A program made the translations under genes and the position numbers. From Schizophyllum amplum (taxonomy: Eukaryota; Basidiomycota; Agaricomycetes; Agaricales; Schizophyllaceae), in NCBI GenBank assembly GCA_007026445.1, contig VDMD01000104.1, positions 17,265 to 81,264 of the forward strand: a DNA stretch of 64,000 bases. Direction: 5' to 3'. Shown here one piece after another: positions 51,101 through 63,130 of this stretch. The notes under the pieces are model-generated. The model saw only the letters and a list, made by a program, of their open reading frames with translations, ran no database searches and was not told the origin of the DNA. Positions within the stretch are counted from its first letter, which is position 1. Every line of letters starts with the position of its first letter.

Positions 51101-53690
51101 GAGCTCGCCTACATCTATCACGCCCTCATCCAAAGGAACCGGACGTAAAGGCGGCGGCGTTCCAGCTCGTCCACAGCGTCCTTCTTGTCGCTTCGCTATC
51201 AAGCTCCCCCGCAGGCGCGCTCGCGCTGTCGTCGTCGAACTGTTCCGCAAGATTCTGGGTGAGCTCGTCTACACACTCTTTCCCGAGTTTGTCCTCACAT
51301 TCGTCCTCAGGTTGGTCCACATGCTCGGCACCGAGCTCGTCCACACGCTCGGCGTCAAGCTCATTCAGATACTCCCTGCCCGACTCTGGATGGTCTTGCT
51401 GCGTCTGTCAATCGATTCATCCATTGCACGCGTAGTTAATTACGTCTGCTTACCCGTCCGGCGTCCACTGCAGTCCGATCCAGATTGAGCAGGCGTGAGG
51501 ACGGGGCTGCCGCACTTGAAAGCACATCGCCTGGTCGAAGAAAGGCTCGTCGTCCGTTCGATAAGCTTCCTCGTCCGGTAACTGAGGAAGCCCGTCGTCT
51601 GATGGAGAAGCGCATAGCCCGGTCGAGGAAGACGTAGGCCGTCTGGTAGAGTAGCAGCTGAGTCTTCCGGTTGTACAGCAGCTGCGTCTTCCGGCCGTAC
51701 AGCAGCCAAATCGTTTGGTCGAAAAAAGCCTCGTCACTCGTCTGAGGAGCAGCCTTGCCGTCCGTTCGTGTGTCAGTGGTCAGTCCGAGGGAAAGGCACG
51801 TGCCGTCGAGGAGCATGGTCCGCCCGAGAAGCAGAGACGCCGTCCACTTCAGCAGTTGCCTCATGGCGATATCGAGGAGCAAGCGCGGCGTACGGTCTAG
51901 TTGTAGCCCGCCATCCTGTACGTGTAGCATCAGTCGTTTTTCGCGCGCTGTTCATCATGATCATGTACGAACAGACGACGTTCGGACAGAGAACGCGTGG
52001 CTAGAGGAAGATATGTCAACAGAGATAGCGATAGAGAGAGACTGACCGCTTACCGGTATCACCCTTGTGGAGGGCGAGCCAGATGGGCTGCTCGTCAACA
52101 GGCGAACAGTTTTTGCCTGAGTCGTCGAAGTTCGAGGCATCGTCCTTCTCGTCGTCGCCGGGCAAGCCATTGCCTCGTCGTCAACGGACGAATATTTCCC
52201 TAGTTGGCGACGGAACGAGGCAGATGGCCTGCGTGTCCGAAGGTCAAGTTATCGTACGAGTCGTCAGACGACTTATCGCCTAGTTGGCGGCGGACGAGGC
52301 ATTGCCCGAGTCATTGAAGGTCGAAGCATCGCCAACGACCACGAGAGAGGCATCGCCCTTCGACGCGTGAGGCATCGCCCTTGCCGTCGAAGGTCGAGGT
52401 ATCGCTGCCCTCGTCGACTGTCGGGCGAGGCAAGCGAGACATCGCCTCAGTCGACGGGCGAGGCACTGCCCTGGAGTCGCCCAAGGAGTCATATTCCTAG
52501 TCGTCGACGGGCGAGACCCCGGTCGGACGGACGAGGCATCGCTTCAGTCGTAGGTCGAGCGATCGCCCTAGTCGCCGTGACCCGTCAGACGGCCAAGATA
52601 TTGCCGGCATGGTCGTCCACGAGCGAGGCATCGCCCTGCGTCGAAGAGCCAGATCGATTCCTCGTGGACGAAAGATGTACCGCCAGCGCGTCAGGACAAG
52701 CCATCGCCGGCGCGTCCACGAGCGAGCCATCGTCCTCGTGCACGGTCAAGCCATTGTCATCGTCCTCGTAAACGTGCGAGGCATTGACCCCTTGTCGAAG
52801 GTCGAGGTACCGCCGGCGTGGTTGGCGGACGCTGCTCGTCAACGAGCGAGTACTGCCCTGCGTCGTCCAAGGGCAAGACATCGCCTGCTCGTCAACGAGG
52901 GAGCCACCCGGGTCCCGGCGGGCGAAGCATCACCATCGTCCTCGTAGACGCGCGAGGTATTGGGCCTGACTCCTCGAAGGTCGAGCCATTGCCAGCGTGG
53001 TCGAAGGTCAAGGTATCGCCTCAGTAGAAGGTCGAGGCATGGCCGGCGTGGCCGAAGAAAAAGGCATCTCCGGCATGGTCGACACGCGGGGCATTGTCCT
53101 GGTCGACGGGTGAGGTATCGCCCGAGTGGTCGAGGTATCGCCAGTGTGTTCGACGAGCAAACTCGCCAGCGCGTCGAACTGATGAGGTATTGTCTGCGTA
53201 GCCGTCAAGCGAGGTAGCGCCCGCGTAGCCGAAGGTCAAGGCATCACTTATCGAAGTCGAAGGTCGACGAACGAGGCGCCGCCGCCCTCGTCAAAGGTCG
53301 AGATATCACCTACTCCATTCAATGGGCGAGGAGGCATAGTCCTGGAGTCCTTGGACGAGCGATCGTCTGAGCGCGTCAACGGGAAAGGCATGGCTTCAGT
53401 CGGCGGTCAAGGTATCGCCCCCTTGTCAAAGGATCGAGGTATCGACGAGGGCCCTCGTCGAAGGTCGAGGCATAGCCCTCGTGGTCGCCGCGCGAGGTAT
53501 TGCCCAATTCCAGACGGGCGAGCCAGATAGCCTGCTCATCGTCGAACGGTCGAGGTATCGCCGGCTTAGCCGAAGGTCGAGGTATTGCCCTACTTCAGAC
53601 GGGCGAGCCAAACGGCCTGCTTATCGTCGAACGGTTCGGGCATCGTTACGCGTAGTCGACCTATGAGACCGCGGTCGGACGGGCGAGGCA
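51101..53690. repeat. Degenerate minisatellite region I
   Basis: Imperfect units based on gagctcgtccacacgctcgg (about 51230-51380), cagctgcgtcttccggccgtac (about 51640-51720) and gtcgaaggtcgaggtatcgcc (about 52060-53690) fill the region. Open frames here change identity with the phase of the repeat, so I call no genes. Confidence 0.75.
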
Positions 53691-53830
53691 TCGCCTATGT
53701 GTTCTACGGGCGAGGCATCGCCTACGTGCTCTACGGGCGAGGCATCGCCTACGTGTTCTACGGGCGAGGCATCGCCAACGTGTTCTACGGGCGAGGCATC
53801 GCCAACGTGTTCTACGGGCGAGATATCGCG
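53691..53830. repeat. 27 bp tandem array (gtgttctacgggcgaggcat)
   Basis: There are about five near-identical copies (ctacgggcgaggcatcgcc plus tacgtgtt). Confidence 0.9.
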
Positions 53831-53845
53831 CCTGAGTCGTCGGCG

Positions 53846-53960
53846 GACGGGACATTGCCTGCGCGTTGACGGGACATTGCCCGCGCGTTGACAGGACATT
53901 GCCCGCGCGTTGACGGGACATTGCCCGCGCGTTGACGGGACATTGCCCGCGCGTTGACGG
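53846..53960. repeat. 22 bp tandem array (gacgggacattgcccgcgcg)
   Basis: There are five full copies plus a partial; one carries gacagg. Very low divergence suggests recent expansion. Confidence 0.92.
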
Positions 53961-54054
53961 AGACGTCCAAGGTCGAGGTATCACGATGCCAGACGACGAA
54001 TCGCTTGAATCGACAAGCGCGCCTGTTTTGTCGGCGGGCGAGGAATCACCGACG

Positions 54055-54215
54055 TCCTGCTCGTCGAGGCGCGAGGGTCTCAGGCTCGTCGAAGTGCGAG
54101 GGTCTCAGGCTCGTCGAAGTGCGACGGTCTCAGGCTCGTCAAAGCGCGAGGGTCTCAGGCTCGTCGAAGTGCGACGGTCTCAGGCTCGCCGAAGCGCGAG
54201 GGTCTCAGGCTCGTC
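54055..54215. repeat. 25 bp tandem array (cgagggtctcaggctcgtcg)
   Basis: There are about six copies alternating gcgagggtctc and gcgacggtctc. Because 25 is not a multiple of 3, the frame rotates from copy to copy. Confidence 0.9.
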
Positions 54216-54309
54216 TCTGCTCCTCGTCCGAACGAGCACAGTATCGCCCTAGTCACTGTCGAGCGCCGGATGCTTTGAACTAAGAGCGCTTGAGGACGCA
54301 CCTTGAGCC

Positions 54310-54460
54310 ACTCGTATTCGGCGAGCCCGCTAGCGCGTTGAGATTCGGCGAGCCCGCTAGCGCGTTGAGATTCAGCGAGCCCGCTAGCGCGTCGCGATTC
54401 GGCAACTCGCTCTAGCGAGCCCGCTAGCGCGTTGGGATTCGGCAACTCGCTCTAGCGGGA
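54310..54460. repeat. 27 bp tandem array (gcgagcccgctagcgcgttg)
   Basis: There are four to five copies with agattcg or ggattcg linkers. Confidence 0.88.
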
Positions 54461-54489
54461 CTCAACCGTCGCCGTCTTTGCTTGCGCGT

Positions 54490-54790
54490 CTATTCGCCGC
54501 CTGTAGTCGAGCGTCTAGTCGAGGCCTCTAGTCGAGTGTCTAGTCGAGGCCTCTAGTCGAGTGTCTAATTGAGGCCTCTAGTCAAGCGTCTAATTGAGGC
54601 CTCTAGTCGAGCGTCTAATCGAGGCCTCTAGTCGAGTGTCTAATAGAGGCCTCTAGTCGAGCGTCTAATCGAGGCCTCTAGTCGAGAGTTCAGTCGCCGT
54701 CGAGAGTCTAGTCGCCGTCGAGAGTTCAGTCGCCGTCGAGAGTCTAGTCGCCGTCGAGAGTCTAGTCGCCGTCGAGAGTCTAGTCGCCGC
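54490..54790. repeat. 25 bp and 18 bp tandem arrays (tctagtcgaggc; gagagtctagtcgccgtc)
   Basis: About seven copies of gtctaatcgaggcctctag plus tcgagc are followed by about six copies of an 18 bp unit, both sharing the ctagtcg core. Confidence 0.9.
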
Positions 54791-54889
54791 CTTTGCTCGA
54801 ACGTCTAGTCGCCGCCTCTAGTCGAGCGTCGAATCGACACCTCCAGTCGAGCGTCGAATCGACGCCTCTATTTGATCATGTTTTCGATC

Positions 54890-55869
54890 CCTCGATAGAT
54901 GAGTGGGCCGCCGACGTCGCTTGTGGGTGATGATGCCGCCGCTGGGAGGAAGCGTCAGTGGGTAGGTTCAGGGTGGGAACGTCGTATGGGGGGGAGGGTC
55001 AGCACGTCGGCTATGGGATGGAGCGGCGGCAGCACATCGGCTATGGGAGGGATTTTGGGTGATGGAAGAACAAGGGAGAAGAGTGGTTGAATGAGGGGAG
55101 GGGAGACTGCAGGAAGACCGGGGGGAGAGAGACTCGAGGGAAAAAGGAACTTGGGCAAGGGTGGGTGCGAGGGAGTGAGGGGAAGGGAAAACGGAGAACG
55201 AAAAGACACAGGAAGGGAGAAGAGGGAGGCCTGGACTCACCAGGTGGCCACGGAAAGGCGAGTTGCCTCGCTGTATGTAAGCGCGACTGCCGAGACGGTG
55301 GATAAATCTCGATATCGTACGGGAAGACGGTGCCGCACGTTTGTGTGACGTCGGCTGAGTACTCTACTCATGTCCTCGGCCGCTCGTGAGAGCTCTTGAC
55401 TGCGTACGGTCATTGCCTTCGCGTCCGATCAGCCGTCTTTAGCTCTAGTCAGCCGTCTTGCGTGAAGATACTTAGCTAGTCAGCAGAAGTTGAAGCCTGC
55501 TGACAAGTAGGCGCCGTTACAAACTTGGTCGCGTCGTATGCAGAGGCAGCCCGGCGAGATCACGTCTTTGTAAGATGTCGAATTGCTACCTGCGATGCGG
55601 TACGTACGTGACTACAAAGGGTGAGGTGAGGTCAGTAATGCGAGGCGACAGCGGGTCATGGCGAGAGGTCAACATAGGGCTGTCCGGAAATGGAACGCAG
55701 GAGAAGACGGATCAAGGGCCGAGTAACCCGAGTGACGTAGATGGGCACGTGCGTCCCGTGTCATTGCGTTTTACTCTTGACCGCCATCCTTCTCCCCGAC
55801 CGTTCGCCTTCTATGCTCGCCATGTCGATCAAAGCTCTTGCTGAAGTGCGCTCCCTCGACTGACTTAGG
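54890..55869. other. G-rich spacer and glutaredoxin upstream region
   Basis: The stretch 54890-55230 is purine-rich on the + strand. The rest to 55869 is unique. An upstream ATG at 55821 (MSIKALAE) lies just before the glutaredoxin but is separated by a stop. Confidence 0.4.
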
Positions 55870-56338
55870 ATGAGCGAGGCGTTGACGCGCAGAACGCAGG
55901 CCGCCATCTCCGAGAACGCGATCTGCATCTTCTCGCGGAGCTGGTGCCCGTACTCGAACCGGGTCAAGGCCCTACTGGAAAGCAAGTTCCCGGAGGCGCA
56001 GAAGAAGTATCTTGAGTGCGTTACTGGGCTTTGTGCTGTGCGATCGGCTCCTTACCGTACGTGACAGGTTGGACAAGATGGAGGAGGGCGACGAGCTGCA
56101 GAGCTACCTCATCAGCAAGACGGGGCAGCGCACGGTGCCGAACGTCTTCATTAGTGCGTTCCGCGTCTTCTCTGTCGATCTCGCTTTTTGACGCGCTTCG
56201 TGACCTTAGACCAGACTCATATTGGCGGTGCGTTCCCTACCCTCGTCCGTGTATCCTCATCTGACGAACCGCGCAGGCTGTGACGACACGACCGCCATGG
56301 TCCAGTCGGGCAAGATCGCAAGCTTGCTGAAGCTGTGA
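55870..56338 (+). CDS. Glutaredoxin, CPYS active site
   Basis: Four exons: 55870-56015, 56068-56153, 56210-56227 (only 18 bases) and 56277-56338, for 103 aa, the usual length. [20 protein letters not shown] places the active site as CPYS: the nucleophilic first Cys is present and the resolving second Cys is Ser. The GSH-binding blocks TVPNVFINQTHIGGCDDT are complete, and the end is [11 protein letters not shown]. It would reduce glutathione-mixed disulfides using GSH in the cytosol. The Ser suggests a monothiol mechanism (inference from the family). No targeting peptide is seen with this start. It is the only clearly conserved gene in the 51-61 kb repeat mosaic. Confidence 0.92.
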
Positions 56339-56429
56339 GGCGCCCAAACCACTCCATACCTCTTGCAGTCTCCTCGCACGATACCATTGTCCCACTACAG
56401 TCGCTACCAATAGACGATGTTGCTTTTGC

Positions 56430-56520
56430 TGATCTCATCATCTGATTTTTCAACCCCGTCGTCCGACTCCTCAACCCCGTCGTCCGACTCCTCAACTTCG
56501 TCGTCTGATCCCTCAACATG
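56430..56520. repeat. 21 bp tandem repeat (tcaaccccgtcgtccgactc)
   Basis: There are three to four copies just 3' of the glutaredoxin gene. Confidence 0.85.
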
Positions 56521-56799
56521 CATACGCCGATCATCATCAACGCGCACCACATCTGTCGCCCGGGCGTCGACCCAGTGCTGCGGACATCTCGGACGGGGAT
56601 GGTGGATGGTCTCGGGCAGAGACGGCGGACGATGACGAGAGACGGCGGACGATGACGAGAGTCGACCTACCCCAAGTACGTCCGCCACACGCTCGCGACC
56701 GAAACGCCCCTTCCCGGCACCCGGTGCTCACCTAATCTTTGAGAGTGATGCCCTCGTTCTCACGCATCACTTCATCCACAAACCTCCATCACCCTTTAC

Positions 56800-56880
56800 C
56801 TGTCCATTCTGACCCTTTACCCACTCGAGGTGCTGACCCTCTACCCACTCGAGGTGCTGACCTTTTACTCAGCGAAACAG
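56800..56880. repeat. 28 bp tandem repeat (tacccactcgaggtgctgac)
   Basis: There are two close copies and one diverged copy. Confidence 0.8.
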
Positions 56881-56929
56881 GCTCGATCAACCGGTACCTA
56901 CTACCGCGTTACACATCATCGCGCGCCAA

Positions 56930-58900
56930 CTCCCGAGACGCGGTTAATCTTGAGACGAGAGCACTCCCAGAACGCGCCGACCTCCAAGACGTGCGTCGAC
57001 CTTACAAGACTCACCGAATTCAAGTCGAAACCATTCCCAGCACGCGGTCCCGACTTCGGCAAGGACGCGTGGCGCGCCGGCGACTTCCTCGACGACGAGC
57101 GTCAATTTCCTCGCGCACGCGTCGACTCCCCCAAGATATGCCCGCCGGTGCCAGCTCTTTGAATACGCTCGCCAACTTTCCATAGATACGCTCGCCAACT
57201 TCCCCGAGGACTCAGGCGCAGCGTCGACTTCCACGCGGACGCCCGGACGGCGACGACTTCCTCGAGGCCGCGTGAGCGTCCACCTTTTGCAAGGGATGCG
57301 GCGTCCTGCCCTCCCAGGACAGGCGTCGACTTCCTCGTGGACGCGGCGCGTACCATTTCCTCAAAACGCGTCGATTGTCGACTTCACAGGACGCGTGGCG
57401 CGTACGACTTGGCCGAAAACGCACCGCGTCGACCTTCCTCAGGCGCCTCCGGGCGTCGACCTCCATCGAGGACGCACGGTGTCGGCTTCGAGGACGCGTA
57501 CGACTTTCCGCAGGAAGCCCCGCACGGCCAGTCAACGACTTCCTCGAGGACGCGCAGTGTCGACCTTCCTCATGGACGCGTCGACCATCCTCGAGGACGG
57601 GCGTCGACCATCCTCGAGGACGGGCGTTGACTTCCTCAAGGACCAGCGTCGACTTCGTCGAGGACGCGCGCCGCATAGACTCTTCGAGGGACACATGACG
57701 CGCCGAATTCATCGAGGACAGCCGGGCGTCGACCTTCCTCGAGGATGCACGGCGCGTACGACTTCCCGTAGGACGCGCGGTGCGTGGACTTCGCCGAGAA
57801 CGTATGGCGCGTACCACTTCTTGTGGACGCCTAGGCGTCGACCTTCGTCAAGATCGCGCTGACTTCCCAAACAAAGCACGGCGCGCGTCAAGTTCCTGGA
57901 CGCGCGGCGCGCACGATCTTCCTTAGGACGTGGCATGAACTTTCATCAAGACCGCGTCACGCGTCGACTGCCTCGACGACGCGTACGACTTCCCGTAGGA
58001 CGCACGGGCGTCGACCTGCCTCGAGGATGCACGGCGCGTCGACTCCTCAAGCACGCCCGCGTGCGACCTTGCTCGAGGACACGCCGGCGTCGACTTCCTC
58101 ACGGACACCCGACGCTTTAGGTCGACCTTCCTTGAGGACGCCCGACGCGTACACCTTCCTCGAGCACGCGCAGCGACCTTTCTCGAGACGTACGGCCAGT
58201 CGACGACTTCCTCGAAGGCGCCCGGGCGCGTACGACATACAGGATGCACGTCGACTCCTTGAAGACGCTCGACGCGTACGACTCCTCAAGCACGCCTGAC
58301 GCGTTGATCTTCCTCTAGGTCGTGATCCGTACGATCTGCTCGAGGACGCAGGGCGTATCGACTGTCTTGACGACGCGCTGCCGGCGACTTACCCCCGACG
58401 CGTGAAACATCGGCCTTTCTCAGAAGACGCCCGGGGGCGTACGACGTCACTTCTTCGAGGACGCGCCCGCTTAGCACTGACTTCATCGAGGACACGGCGC
58501 ACTCTCAAGAACGCGCACGGCGACGGGTTTTTCCCCGGCACGTGCGGCCTGCATTGCCTCTCCGCGGACGCACAGCACAACAACCTTCCTCGAGGACGCC
58601 CGCCGTACCGACTTCCTCGGGACACCCTGACGCATTGGATTTCTCGAGGACGCCCGGGGGTGTAACACCTTCTCGAGAACGCTCAGCGTGTACGACTTTT
58701 CAAGACTGCGTGACGCATAGGACTTCCTCGGGACGCGTTGCGCGTATGACTTCTTCGAGGACGAGCGGCGACCTTCCTCAAAAGCGCTCAACGTTGACCT
58801 TCCCCGAGCATGCCCGGGCGCGTGCGACAAATCGAGGACGCGCGCCGCATCAACCTTTCCCAATAGACGCCCGGGGCGTTGACTTCCTGGAGGAGACGTG
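56930..58900. repeat. Degenerate repeat region II (cgtcgacttcctcgaggacg)
   Basis: Variable-length units (about 25-45 bp) all contain cgtcgac and/or the palindrome tcctcgagga followed by cgcgnggcgcg. More than 30 occurrences are visible. No stable frame is present. Confidence 0.85.
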
Positions 58901-59390
58901 ACCATATATATATAAACGATCTAGAGGATACGCACCAGTAATCAGTGGACGTGATGCGAGGGGACGGCTCGACGAACGATCCAGACGCGCGTGTAGTGAT
59001 CCAGGGTACCGGCCTGGTCCGGTAAGGAGCAGGGGGGTGAAAAGTGCTCAGAAAGTTATACGCGACATTACTTATATACCGTCCGCTGTTTCTCCCCCTA
59101 TTGACCCCCGTCTCGCCCGTCCGCGCGTTGCGTCGTCGCCGTCTTCCGGTCTCACACTGCTCCCCCTATGTTATAGCACAAAACTACCCGCGTAAAACTG
59201 CCCGGGCTGTACGATTCTCAACGTGAGACCGGGTAGTTCCCAACACAGGCCCTTACTGGTACATAAAGCGCCGAAGGTCGATGTGTGTGATAGAGAGGCG
59301 AAGGGCGATGTGTGTGATAGAGGCGAAGGGGAGGTGTTAAGAGACGAAGGGGTAGGAGTGGGGGGAAGGTGTCAAGAGGCGAAGGGGTAG
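58901..59390. other. Short unique spacer
   Basis: It contains the tatatatata run at about 58903 and a moderately AT-rich stretch. No gene was recognised. Confidence 0.35.
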
Positions 59391-59560
59391 GAGTGGGGTG
59401 ATGAGGCCTGGGCACGGAAGGGGCGACGAGACACGGGCACAAAAGGGGCGACGAGACACGGGCACGGAAGGGGTGATGAGGCATGGGCACGGAAGGGGTG
59501 ATGAGGCATGGGCACGGAAGGGAAGGGGAGAGCGCAAAGGGAGGAGGAACTGAGACATGC
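59391..59560. repeat. 26-27 bp tandem array (ggggtgatgaggcatgggca)
   Basis: There are about four copies alternating gatgaggcatgggcacgg and gacgagacacgggcac. The same unit recurs at 60225-60345. Confidence 0.85.
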
Positions 59561-59574
59561 AAGATTGAGATGCC

Positions 59575-59960
59575 TCGTCTTTGATGCGAGTGCGGGTCGC
59601 GCTAGCCCCTTCGATGCGGATCGGGTCGCTCGTCTTCGATGCGGCGCGTCCTTCGACGCGGCGGGTCGCTCGTCTTCGATGCGGCGCGTCCCTCGACGCG
59701 GCGGGTCGCGCTAGCCCTTCGATGCGGCGGGCTAGCCCTTCGATGCGGTGCGTCCTTCGACGCGGCGGGCTAGACTTCAATGCGGCGGGTCGCTCGTCTT
59801 CAGTGCGGCGGGTCTAGTCGCGCTAGCCCTTCGAGAACGGGTCGCGCTCGTCTTCGAGCGTGAGTCTAGTCGCGCTAACCTTCGACGCGGGTGGGATTGC
59901 TCGTCCTTCACGCGGGTGGGATTGCTCGTCCTTCGACACGGGTGGGATTGCTCGTCGTTG
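59575..59960. repeat. Tandem array (cgctcgtcttcgatgcggcg)
   Basis: About a dozen imperfect copies, moving into cttcgacgcgggtgggattgc copies at the right end. Confidence 0.85.
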
Positions 59961-59984
59961 CAGACTACTGGGTCAGCACTAGGA

Positions 59985-60780
59985 GGGAGGGGGGACGAGC
60001 GAGAGGGAGGGAGGGACGGACGCGAGAGAGAGGGAGAGGGCGAGAGATGGGAGAGGGGAAAGAGGGAAGGAGGGGAGTGCGAGGGGCGAGATAGGGGAGA
60101 GGAAGGGGGGGAGGGAGAAGAGTGCGAGGGGCGAGAGGGTGGAGGGAAGAGGGGAGAGGGGAGAGGGGAGAGGGGAGAGGGGAGAGGGGAGAGGGGAGAG
60201 GGGAGAGGGGCGATGAGACATGCGAAGGGAAGGGGCGACGAGACATGTGCGCAGAAGGAGTAATGAGACATGGGGACGGAAGGGGTGATGAGTCATGGGA
60301 ACAGAAGGGGCGATGAGACATGGGCACGGAAGGGGAGGAGGGACTGAGAGGGGGGTCGAGGAGATTGCAAGGGGGGGGAATAACACAAAGAGGGAATGCG
60401 AAAAGAGATGGGGGGCGCGAAGGGAGGAGAGGGACGCGAGAGGGAAGAGAGGGACGCGAAAGGGATGGGAGGGACGCGAGAGGGATGGGAGGGACGCGGA
60501 GAGGAGGGGATGCGCGAAGAGAAGGAAATGCAAAGGGCGGATGCAAGAGGAGCGAGGGGCGGACACGAGAGGGAGGAGGAGGGGGGGGTGGAGAGGACGA
60601 GGGGGAAGGGCGGGAGGTGGAGAGGGGAGGGGGCGGACGCAAGAGGGGCGAGGGGCGGACACGAGAGGGAGGAGGGGGAGGTGGGGAGGACGAGGGGATA
60701 CGCGAAGGAGGTCGGCGGGAGACGCGCAAAGGCGAGAGAGGGGAAGCGAGAGGGAGGGGAGGGACACCCAAAAGCATCCC
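59985..60780. repeat. Purine-strand tract with (GGGGAGA)n core
   Basis: The region is almost pure G/A on the + strand. At about 60140-60205 a 7 bp gagggga unit repeats about nine times. Units of gaggnacgcgagagg(a) recur at 60400-60500. It has strong potential for G-quadruplex or triplex structure. Confidence 0.9.
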
Positions 60781-61894
60781 CTATCCGATAGCTGCTTCGC
60801 CGAGTGCACCGGGAAGAACCTGACCATGCATATCTCAACGCAATGAGGCCGGCGCCGGGTCTGTGCAGTGCGCAGGGCTTCATGATTGAATCGCAACTTT
60901 CATAGCAGTGTTCTGTCCGTACGTGGATGAAACCAGGATGGATAAACGACGGAGTATACTTCGGGGCGTCTGAAGCAGGAGGACGCAGGAGACAAGGTGC
61001 GGGCGGCCCGATCACGATCGCTCGCTCCTCTTCTTCCCCCGCCATGGCCCCCTCCCCCTCCCCCTCCCCCTCCCTTCACGCGCGAATACTTGCACGTCGC
61101 GCCGGATGGTGCATGTTGCGTTGTTCGTCGTCCTCGCGTGTTCCTCGACTGTGCATCGTTCGCGAGTCGGTTGAGGGCGTCGTATCAGCCACTGGGAGAA
61201 GATGGTGGATACCCTGGTGCGCGCGCTCGTCCCATCGCCACAGCCCTACAAGCTAACACATCTTTCAAGCAAGTGCACTCGTCCGTCTAACCCACATCTG
61301 ATCACCGCTCTCGAAAGCTCCATTCTCAATAACCCGCCATTTGCTCAAGACCACCATTCGTCAAGCAAGGCGGCGTGACAGACCAATCGCAGGTGCGTTG
61401 TAGTCCTCCCGCTCGCTTTACGGCGCTAAAACACGATCGCGTCACGCTAAGGACGGCCACGGGCCATACGTTCATCAACAACAAGGCCATCCATCGGTTT
61501 CAAGGCCGCCCTCCGGTAGTAACCGTCCTCGACTTTATGCTCGACAACGTCTTCACCATCGCCTGTCGACTTCCATCAGTCTTTTGCCCACACAATTGCG
61601 AGGCATTCGGCGACTTACGAGCTTGAGCGAAGCTGCTAATGGTAGCCCAAAACCTCGACCAGCGTCGCGAGGTTGTCGGAATCGTTCGTCGAGCTTGGGG
61701 GCTTGTCCACTAAACGCTATCCCGCCAGCAAGTTCAGCGTCACGTGACCCGCTCCCACGCCACATATTCTGCCCCTGCTGTGCGAACCCGTACAGCATAT
61801 GTGCCTTAGGCATACTAAAATATCAACTGTTCCTCTGAGTCTATATATTCAGACCATTTGATGCATGTACAGCATAAATTTGGTGGAAGTGGGT
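60781..61894. other. Unique-looking subtelomeric stretch, no gene recognised
   Basis: Only a short (ccctcccc)n run at about 61045-61075 stands out. Open frames are below 110 codons and lack family features. Confidence 0.35.
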
Positions 61895-62467
61895 TGATAC
61901 CACCCGCGTCGAAGGGCGCCGTCTAAGGGACTTAGACAATCAGCAAGCCCCATGTCATGACGCGCCCGTAACCCCTATGTCTTTTCCTTTTCCGTTTATT
62001 CCTTTTCCTCTATTTTCCCTTGTTAGTACCGGGCTCTGCCGACTTCCCCTTTTGGACTTCTCTTCTTATCTACCATACCGTGTGGTCAGACACTGCTCGC
62101 TTACATTCTTGCTTACATTCCTCACACCTGACCCGTATTCCTGACTCATTCATCCTTCTTACTTACTCAGCCTTGACACAGCTCCCAGTAGTATATATAC
62201 CAGACCCCGGCGCACACCTAGTCCCCCATCTTGACCTCTTGGTCTTTGGGACTAGGTGAGCCTTACTTACTATCTGCATGCCAATGCTAACTTGGTCTTT
62301 GGGACTAGCTTGCACAACGCGCGCCCCTTGTCGATCTGTGCTCTACGCCGTTGACGCCAGTCAGGATCCCCATCTCTCTCTCTCGCCCTGCACGTGCCGA
62401 TCACGTGTGGTGTTGACCCTCCGTTGTTTGTTGGTGTTGTGTAGTCGCTCCGGGTCTCGACACCTCA
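61895..62467 (+). repeat. Possible solo LTR
   Basis: It starts TGATACCACCCGCGTC and ends GACACCTCA, with a tatatatacc box at about 62196 and an internal 20 bp duplicate (cttggtctttgggactag, twice near 62240-62310). Composition is like that of basidiomycete retrotransposon LTRs. No clear target duplication flanks it, so the boundaries are guesses. Confidence 0.3.
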
Positions 62468-63130
62468 GAAGGGCGCGTATTCCCGTGCCCCCCAGTCCTG
62501 ATGTGTCCTGCCCCCCACTCCTAAAGTCTCCTTTGTCCCAGTCGGCACACGAGAATGCTCGAGAGATTGCTTGCAAAGCTGGAGAGAGCCTGGAGGGAGC
62601 TTGGCGAGGAGACAGAGTGATCGGGCGCGATGGTAAGAGGAGAGGACGAAGTTGGTGATGGGCGAGTGATGTCGACATGGCAGTATTGTTCTGAAGGCAT
62701 GTACGAGTAGACAGCTTGAGGGAGAGACCGAAGTTGGATAAAGAGTGACTGAAGAACAAATATATTGCGAACCGCCGGATATGGCGCGTAAGCTGAATCA
62801 ATGTAGCTAGTAATGGCGCGTCCGCTGCCAGTAGAGGCACACGGATCGCCTGTCGTAGCATACATGATATAGAAGGGACAACGTCCGGGAACGCGGGGGC
62901 GCACGGATTGCCGGAAGAGGCACATCCGCTGCTCATCGTCGAGTCGGGTGTTCCCGGAACCGCCGCTGAAGGCGCACCGCTCGACTCGACGGAGCAGAAC
63001 AGACAGCACGGATGCTGAATGTCCTATCCTCCTTATCCGTGGTTCTCCTAGGAGATCCGGTTCTCCCGTAGCCTGGTTCTCCCTAAAATAGGCAATTAAA
63101 TCCGAATTATCAGTCATTATATCAGGCATG
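62468..63130. other. Subtelomeric spacer, possible small gene on - strand
   Basis: An open frame of 202 codons (63129-62521, -) begins MPDIMTDNSDLIAYFRENQ but shows no domain, helix pattern or homologue I recognise. Confidence 0.25.

Noticed and set aside
51436..51930. 164-codon - strand frame with repeated YGRKTQLL
   Set aside because: It is a translation of a 22 bp-type minisatellite; similar frames appear on both strands.
53600..54300. CRISPR-like look of short regularly spaced repeats
   Set aside because: The repeats are head-to-tail without unique spacers, there are no cas genes, and the organism is a eukaryote.
57200..58900. Frames of 100-200 codons on both strands in the tcctcgagga region
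   Set aside because: They are Arg/Ser-rich products of a near-palindromic degenerate repeat, with no conserved frame between units.
59965..61045. Frames of 250-305 codons rich in Ser/Pro/Leu on the - strand
   Set aside because: They result from a stop-poor pyrimidine tract, not from a gene.
61895..62467. Full retrotransposon at the possible solo LTR
   Set aside because: No gag or pol frame lies beside it and no flanking duplication was found, so it was kept only as a low-confidence LTR-like stretch.
62521..63129. 202-codon frame as a real gene
   Set aside because: There is no domain, splice pattern or homologue. Mentioned only in the spacer note.
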